DNA of 10,749 bases, from positions 825 to 11,573 of the forward strand of contig DCGE01000219.1 in assembly GCA_002314525.1 (NCBI GenBank), in the 5' to 3' direction. Shown piece after piece: positions 6,126 through 10,749 of the stretch. The notes below the pieces were generated by a model. That model had not been told where the DNA came from. It did no database searches and was given only the letters and a program-made list of their open reading frames with translations. Source of the DNA: Prevotellaceae bacterium UBA1786. GTDB taxonomy: Bacteria; Bacteroidota; Bacteroidia; Bacteroidales; Bacteroidaceae. Numbering within the stretch: position 1 is the first letter of the stretch; each line of letters starts with the position of its first letter. Position numbers and translations under genes: made by a program.

Positions 6126-7859
6126 CTATCTCTTTTTTGCGCCCAGTTTCTGTAAAGGAACCTTACGATCGGCAGTTTTGGTGAGGATCTTGCTCTCGTC
6201 CTTTCCACGCCATCTGAAGATGTCATTCCTGTCAAGCGGACGGATATAGTCAAACCATGCAAAATTTGCCAGGAAACGTTTATCCGTAGGTATCATCTCG
6301 GGTGGAAACATCTTGCCAGTGGAAGCCGGCATCCATATCTTCTCGACCTTCCTGTCCTTCATAAACACCGTGAGGTCGGTGCTCTCAGAATAGTTCATGC
6401 CAACGGGCGTGCCATCGTCTTCCGAGAAATAATAGCACACCAACACATTGCCGTGAGCCTCGTTGCGATCAATCTCCTTACCCTTGAAGAAGGTCTTCAT
6501 CTCCTTAGACGACACCTGATTGTATGACGAACTGTCGAGACGTTCGATGGTCATGGCCTGATTGATGACATGAATCCAACTGATTGTACTGTCGTTGTTG
6601 TAGATGCGGATCTCCTCACCAAACACCTGTTGGTTCTCATTCCACAGGATTGGCTGGCCGTACATATAAGTACAGGAATCAAGTTCATGAGACACCATAG
6701 AGTCGCATACCGCCTGGATGTCGTCACGATACATACGGACATGACGGTAGGCATGCATGTCGTGGTAGGCAGAGTCGGTCTGATGATTGAAAGAAAAGAG
6801 TTTCAGCGTGTCAGCATGCAAATACATAGTATCAGGAGAGGAGTAGTCAATGACAACAGCACTGTCGGTTGCAAGTGCATTGCCCGTACTGTCCTCATAC
6901 CAACAGTAGTTACCCTTAAGAATAACCTTGTTCTCTTCATCATTGATAACGACATTACGGAAAGCTTCATTCCGACCAGTCTGTCGGTTGAAATGCAGAC
7001 TGTCGCCCTCAATACGACGCATGTCCTTGATGACATACGAACCCTTCAGCAGATCAGCACGATTGTTTTTCATGTCGTAGTCACCGTCGAACGAATAAAT
7101 GAAAACACCATCAGAGGTAGTGATGTTGGTCGGTGACACAATGCGAGCCTTCTCGGTCTGAGTATTATAGTAAATGGCATTCGATACAAGATCGTAATTG
7201 TCATTCTTCAGCGACACATTGCCCGAGAAATAGGCATCCTTGTTGGATGTGTTGTATTCAAGCGAATCAGACAGCACCTTTGTACCCTTGTTCACAAGAT
7301 TGACATCGCCTGTGAAAAAAGCCATCTGAGTATCTTCGGTGTATTGTCCCCATCGTGAGGTAAGCACATTGTCACCATCATGGAGAGTACCACCATCCAA
7401 AAACATTCCGACACCATAAGCACGATCGTAATCGAGTTTGTTGGTTTCGAGTCTTGACTTGCCCTTTGTCAGCACCACCTTTCCGCGAGCCTTCATCTGG
7501 CGTGAATAACCATCATAGAAAAGAGTGTCGCACTTCAATGTGATAGAATCGCCACGATTGAAATAGACATGTCCGAAGGCATCGAACGAACCCATTGACT
7601 TATAATACTTGGCACTGTCACAATCCAAGACAGAGCCGTCGCGAGCCAACTTCACGTTGCCTACGAGCACATCAGCACCTGGATCCTGATAGTTCTTATA
7701 CAGAACATCGGAATTAAGAATATGAAGTCGGTCGTCAACCTGAGAATAGATACTGAGAACATGAAACGGCAGCATCAAAACGAGAATCAGGCAAAGACTT
7801 GCAAACCTACTCCTTAATCCAGCCAGGATACATAAATTCACAATTCTTCCAATCGTCAT
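6126..7859 (-). CDS. OstA/LptA-like periplasmic protein
   Basis: A 577-residue protein of the OstA-like group found in Bacteroidetes, probably a periplasmic bridge component for lipopolysaccharide transport, analogous to LptA or the N-domain of LptD. A hydrophobic N-terminal segment (about 19-36, ending near IYSQ) should direct export. The body is a chain of beta-jellyroll-type repeats marked by GNVKL (67-71), GHVYF (96-100), GKVVL (126-130), GDVNL (184-188) and GNVSL (213-217), interleaved with D.L.Y motifs. It is far longer than E. coli LptA (185 residues), but no LptD-type barrel is seen. The ATG at 7859 lies 53 bp inside the upstream surA-like gene; the next ATG (residue 29) would destroy the signal, so I keep the long start (GTG at residue 7 is an alternative). 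Confidence 0.8.
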   Translation of the reverse strand: MTIGRIVNLCILAGLRSRFASLCLILVLMLPFHVLSIYSQVDDRLHILNSDVLYKNYQDPGADVLVGNVKLARDGSVLDCDSAKYYKSMGSFDAFGHVYFNRGDSITLKCDTLFYDGYSRQMKARGKVVLTKGKSRLETNKLDYDRAYGVGMFLDGGTLHDGDNVLTSRWGQYTEDTQMAFFTGDVNLVNKGTKVLSDSLEYNTSNKDAYFSGNVSLKNDNYDLVSNAIYYNTQTEKARIVSPTNITTSDGVFIYSFDGDYDMKNNRADLLKGSYVIKDMRRIEGDSLHFNRQTGRNEAFRNVVINDEENKVILKGNYCWYEDSTGNALATDSAVVIDYSSPDTMYLHADTLKLFSFNHQTDSAYHDMHAYRHVRMYRDDIQAVCDSMVSHELDSCTYMYGQPILWNENQQVFGEEIRIYNNDSTISWIHVINQAMTIERLDSSSYNQVSSKEMKTFFKGKEIDRNEAHGNVLVCYYFSEDDGTPVGMNYSESTDLTVFMKDRKVEKIWMPASTGKMFPPEMIPTDKRFLANFAWFDYIRPLDRNDIFRWRGKDESKILTKTADRKVPLQKLGAKKR

Positions 7860-9207
7860 TTATATGGATGTATGTCGATTTCTGCTTTTCCTTTATCCAG
7901 TTCTCAATCAGTTTCTGGCTTTCGTAATCACTGACTACAGTCTGCATCTCCTGATAGTCATCAGCCATAGTAGCACGATGACCCGGAATTCGGTTCTTTA
8001 ATTTCACGATTGCAACTGCCTCCTTACCGTTTGTATGCTTCATGATAAAAGGTTTGGAAATCTCGCCCACATTGAGATCGGCAACCGCACGTGCAATTTC
8101 CGTAGGGAGATCCTTCATCTCAAAACGAGATGTACCTTCAGTTTTGTACTCATCAAGCCACTTTATCATGTTTCCGTAGTTGTTACGGGTATCCTTATCC
8201 TGAGAGAGATTCGAAGCAGCCTCATCAAAGGTATATTCACCCTTATTGACGCATGCAGTCACGGAATCAAGGAAAGAAATGGTCTCAGTGAATTCTTCAG
8301 TTGTTATAGTAGGTTTTTTGAGAATATGGCGCACATTGACCTGTTCACCCTTTTTCTCGATAAGCTGAATGATGTGGAATCCGTATTCAGTCTCCACAAT
8401 CTTACTGACAGTCTTGGGATTGGTGAGGTTGAAAGCCACAGCCGCAAATTCCGGAACCAACTGTCCACGAGACATGAAACCGAGTTCACCCCCATGTGAA
8501 GCAGAACCGTCTTCAGAATAAAGACGAGCCAGATAAGCAAATGAAGACTCACCGGAATTAATACGTTCCGTGTAGTCGTGGAGAAGATCCTTGATACGGT
8601 CGATCTCCGTCTGTGCAACGATAGGATAGCGAAGTACGATCTGGAGTTCCAGTTGTGTAGGAACAAACGGAAGACTGTCCTCCGGCATGTCCTTATAATA
8701 CTTACGAACCTGTGCCGGGGTGATTTTAATATCTGATACAAGATTCCGTTTTACCTCATTCACCATCAGATTCTCACGAATGGAATTATATTCCTGTTCA
8801 CGTTTCTGACTATAGGTCATCTGGAAATACTCTTCAAGTTTTTCACGTGAACCAAGTTGTTCCTCGTATGCGTTCATTGTAGCCTCAACACGGCTGAACA
8901 CCTCAGAATCAGACACATCGATAGAGTCGATTGCAGCCTGATGAAGAAAGAGTTTCTGAATGGCTATCTGTTCAGGGATGACACAGTACGGATCACCGCC
9001 AAGATTAATACCATGAGCCCGGCTCTCCAGACGGACCATCTCAACCTCAGACTTAAGAATCGGTTCAGAACCGACAACCCATATCACCTCGTCGATGACC
9101 TTAGACCGGTCCTCCTGCGCCGTTGCCGAGACTGTCGACATCAAAATGCCAAACGCCAAGCAACAGACCCGTGAAAGAGAAATGATATGAAAGAATCTGT
9201 TATTCAT
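7807..9207 (-). CDS. surA: SurA-like periplasmic chaperone / peptidyl-prolyl isomerase
   Basis: A 466-residue exported protein expected to escort unfolded outer-membrane proteins through the periplasm. The signal peptide ends near VSATA-Q (30/31). Residues 37-165 form a SurA N-domain (VIDEVIWVVGSEPILKSEVE..., helix-rich). Parvulin domain 1 covers about 185-284, with LARLYSEDGSA, GGELGFMSRGQLVPEF and EYGFHIIQLIEKKG. Parvulin domain 2 covers about 290-403, beginning NVRHILKKP and ending EAVAIVKLKNR; it is more divergent in its middle. A C-terminal helix (415-441) would complete the SurA core. The ATG at 9207 overlaps the upstream stop by 8 bp and the 3' end overlaps the OstA-like gene by 53 bp, so the three are translationally linked. 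The fit to SurA architecture is strong. Confidence 0.88.
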   Translation of the reverse strand: MNNRFFHIISLSRVCCLAFGILMSTVSATAQEDRSKVIDEVIWVVGSEPILKSEVEMVRLESRAHGINLGGDPYCVIPEQIAIQKLFLHQAAIDSIDVSDSEVFSRVEATMNAYEEQLGSREKLEEYFQMTYSQKREQEYNSIRENLMVNEVKRNLVSDIKITPAQVRKYYKDMPEDSLPFVPTQLELQIVLRYPIVAQTEIDRIKDLLHDYTERINSGESSFAYLARLYSEDGSASHGGELGFMSRGQLVPEFAAVAFNLTNPKTVSKIVETEYGFHIIQLIEKKGEQVNVRHILKKPTITTEEFTETISFLDSVTACVNKGEYTFDEAASNLSQDKDTRNNYGNMIKWLDEYKTEGTSRFEMKDLPTEIARAVADLNVGEISKPFIMKHTNGKEAVAIVKLKNRIPGHRATMADDYQEMQTVVSDYESQKLIENWIKEKQKSTYIHINDDWKNCEFMYPGWIKE

Positions 9208-10654
9208 GATTATTTACCGTATTTAGAACTTCCTGATTGACTGTCACAGGATATTTCTGACGAAGTTGTTCAACCCACTCACGTTCTTTTGCCATCTGAT
9301 AGTCGGAAACAACCTGACCCTTTACGTCAGTATATACTTTCGGTGCTTTGATGAGTTTACCTACAGCAAGAACTTCGGGATAATCCTTCTTCGGACTCAG
9401 TTCGGTACCTTCCTTGAATATCTGGACATCGACATTCTTGCTGTCACCTTTCTTATATATGCCGTGTTCCACTCTTACGACCTTCACAGAGTCAGTATTC
9501 AATGCCTTGACAACAGCATCGGCAACGGCATATGTATCATCGCCCTTCACCTTCTTTGCAATCTGTTGTGCCTTGGCGAGTGTCTCTGCATCCTTAGCGA
9601 AGAGAACAACACCCTTGAAACGAGGAGAATCCCATGCATACTGCTTTTTGTTCTTCTTGAAGTATTGTGCAAGTCCAGCCTCATCCTTAGCAGCAGGATC
9701 CCAGATATTGGTCTTCACCATCTCATACATGAGAGTACCATCTTCGTATTCCTGAGAGAGATTGCGAAGATCAGAATCATCGGCAATAACCTTTTGGAAC
9801 AAGTCCTCCACCACCTCGTCGGCCGTTACGCCTGTCTTACTGGCTACAGAGTCAACATAGTACTTTGAAGCTGCGTCGTTGATGCCTCGCTGCTCGAGGA
9901 ATGCGAGGATTTTAGCACGATGGAACTCGTATGGTTCAAACGGATGACGGTCAGTCAGCTTGATAATATGCCAACCTACAGTTGACTTGATAGGTTCAGA
10001 CATCTGACCAGGCTTGAGAGCGTATGCAGCCTTTTCAAAATCAGGTATCATCATACCTTTACCGAACTGTCCGAGTGCTCCGCCATCAGCAGCAGAACCC
10101 TTATCATCGGAACAAGTCTTTGCAACCTCAGCAAAATCTGCACCATTAGTGAGAACAGTATAAATGGAATCAATGCGATTCTTTGCCGAAGTCTGCTGTT
10201 CAGGAGTTGCGTCCTGACGCATGAGAACAAGAATGTGACTTGCCGTGAGCAGGTCCTCACCTCCAAAACGCTGAGCTGTGTTGTCGTATGTTTCGCGAGC
10301 AACCTTCTCAATATATCCGCTATCAACGATTGTCGGATAAACAATCTGCTGTTTGTAACTTAACAGTTCCTTCTTGATACTTGAGAGTGTATCAAGACCA
10401 GCTTCCTTTGCAGCTGCAACCTTAAGTTTAAAGGCCTCAAATAAAGGCACATACTCATTCAGGCCCTTCTTATCAATAACTCCATCCGAATTGTTCTTAT
10501 TGAAACTGTATTCAAATTCGGAGCGTGTGATATTAACACCATTAATTGTCATAAGGACAGGATCCTGAGCCTGAGCACATGCACTTTCCTGAACAAAGAT
10601 TGTGGCAGAAGCTACTGCTGCCAAAAACATAATGCGTAAACCGGAAGTATTCAT
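9200..10654 (-). CDS. PpiC/parvulin-type periplasmic peptidyl-prolyl isomerase
   Basis: A 484-residue exported foldase. The signal peptide ends near ACA-Q (27/28), with no lipobox I would trust. A SurA_N-like helical region (about 33-125: VLMTINGVNITRSEFEYSF...) precedes one clear parvulin domain at about 136-235, with ASHILV (138-143), FAEVAKTCSDDKGSA, GGALGQFGKGMMIPDFEKAA (191-210) and GWHIIKL (228-234). Residues about 240-480 are a long alpha/beta tail that may hold a degenerate second rotamase domain (SPRFKGVVLF... and KKVKGDD), where the catalytic motifs are missing. First gene of the envelope operon visible here; it overlaps the surA-like gene by 8 bp. I see no convincing promoter in 10655-10749, so transcription may begin further upstream. 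Confidence 0.87.
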   Translation of the reverse strand: MNTSGLRIMFLAAVASATIFVQESACAQAQDPVLMTINGVNITRSEFEYSFNKNNSDGVIDKKGLNEYVPLFEAFKLKVAAAKEAGLDTLSSIKKELLSYKQQIVYPTIVDSGYIEKVARETYDNTAQRFGGEDLLTASHILVLMRQDATPEQQTSAKNRIDSIYTVLTNGADFAEVAKTCSDDKGSAADGGALGQFGKGMMIPDFEKAAYALKPGQMSEPIKSTVGWHIIKLTDRHPFEPYEFHRAKILAFLEQRGINDAASKYYVDSVASKTGVTADEVVEDLFQKVIADDSDLRNLSQEYEDGTLMYEMVKTNIWDPAAKDEAGLAQYFKKNKKQYAWDSPRFKGVVLFAKDAETLAKAQQIAKKVKGDDTYAVADAVVKALNTDSVKVVRVEHGIYKKGDSKNVDVQIFKEGTELSPKKDYPEVLAVGKLIKAPKVYTDVKGQVVSDYQMAKEREWVEQLRQKYPVTVNQEVLNTVNNHE

Positions 10655-10749
10655 ATTTTTTTATTTTATTAATTCAATCAATTTTATTTAAGTTCGCAAG
10701 CTTGTTTTTTCGGTACTACGAAAACGGCTGATGGCCTTACAGGCCTTGG

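Noticed and set aside
6570..7136. Long plus-strand open frame of 188 codons.
   Set aside because: It lies wholly antisense within the OstA-like gene, which has coherent repeats and a family match; the plus-strand translation shows no domain.
10655..10749. End of an upstream minus-strand gene, or promoter of the ppiC-like gene.
   Set aside because: Two short open minus-strand frames enter from the edge, but neither is recognisable. The region also has a CAAGCTTG palindrome and a TTTTCG/CGAAAA hairpin, and only an imperfect -7 box (TAAAATTG). Too little sequence to decide.

Overview
The window most likely comes from a Bacteroidales chromosome, probably a Prevotella- or Bacteroides-like genome. 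Three things point there: a PpiC/SurA/OstA-like gene trio in the form typical of Bacteroidetes, promoter boxes of the Bacteroidetes type (TTTG about 20 bp before TAnnTTTG), and glycosyltransferase families common in Bacteroidales surface-glycan loci. There is no rRNA marker, so genus is not settled. Every convincing gene lies on the minus strand, so the biological order runs from high to low coordinates.

Positions 10654-6126 hold an envelope-biogenesis operon of three overlapping genes. They encode a parvulin-type periplasmic prolyl isomerase (PpiC-like), a SurA-like chaperone with two parvulin domains, and a long OstA/LptA-like protein. Each has an export signal or N-terminal hydrophobic segment. 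Together they fit folding of outer-membrane proteins and transport of lipopolysaccharide.

Positions 6125-5037 form a gap of about 1.09 kb without a credible gene, and this is the most unusual part of the window. In map order it contains a perfect 15-bp hairpin beside the next operon's promoter, a 9-bp tandem array, a degenerate array with an exact 22-bp period, a second array of the same 9-bp unit, an AT-rich stretch with six TTACAC/GTGTAA motifs in both orientations, and a 222-bp long imperfect palindrome.

Positions 5036-834 hold a tightly coupled four-gene operon: a GT-A enzyme with an LEDD motif, a family 2-like GT-A glycosyltransferase, a family 4 (GT-B) glycosyltransferase, and a secreted protein that appears to join a GH97-N-like beta-sandwich to an outer-membrane beta-barrel. 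The genes overlap by 1-4 bp. The set fits assembly of a surface glycan plus an outer-membrane partner of unknown role.

Positions 768-173 encode a HicA/HicB toxin-antitoxin pair with its own promoter. That promoter contains a perfect inverted repeat which may be the HicB operator and could also act as a terminator for the glycan operon. The 172 bases beyond hicB hold only a weak terminator-like hairpin.
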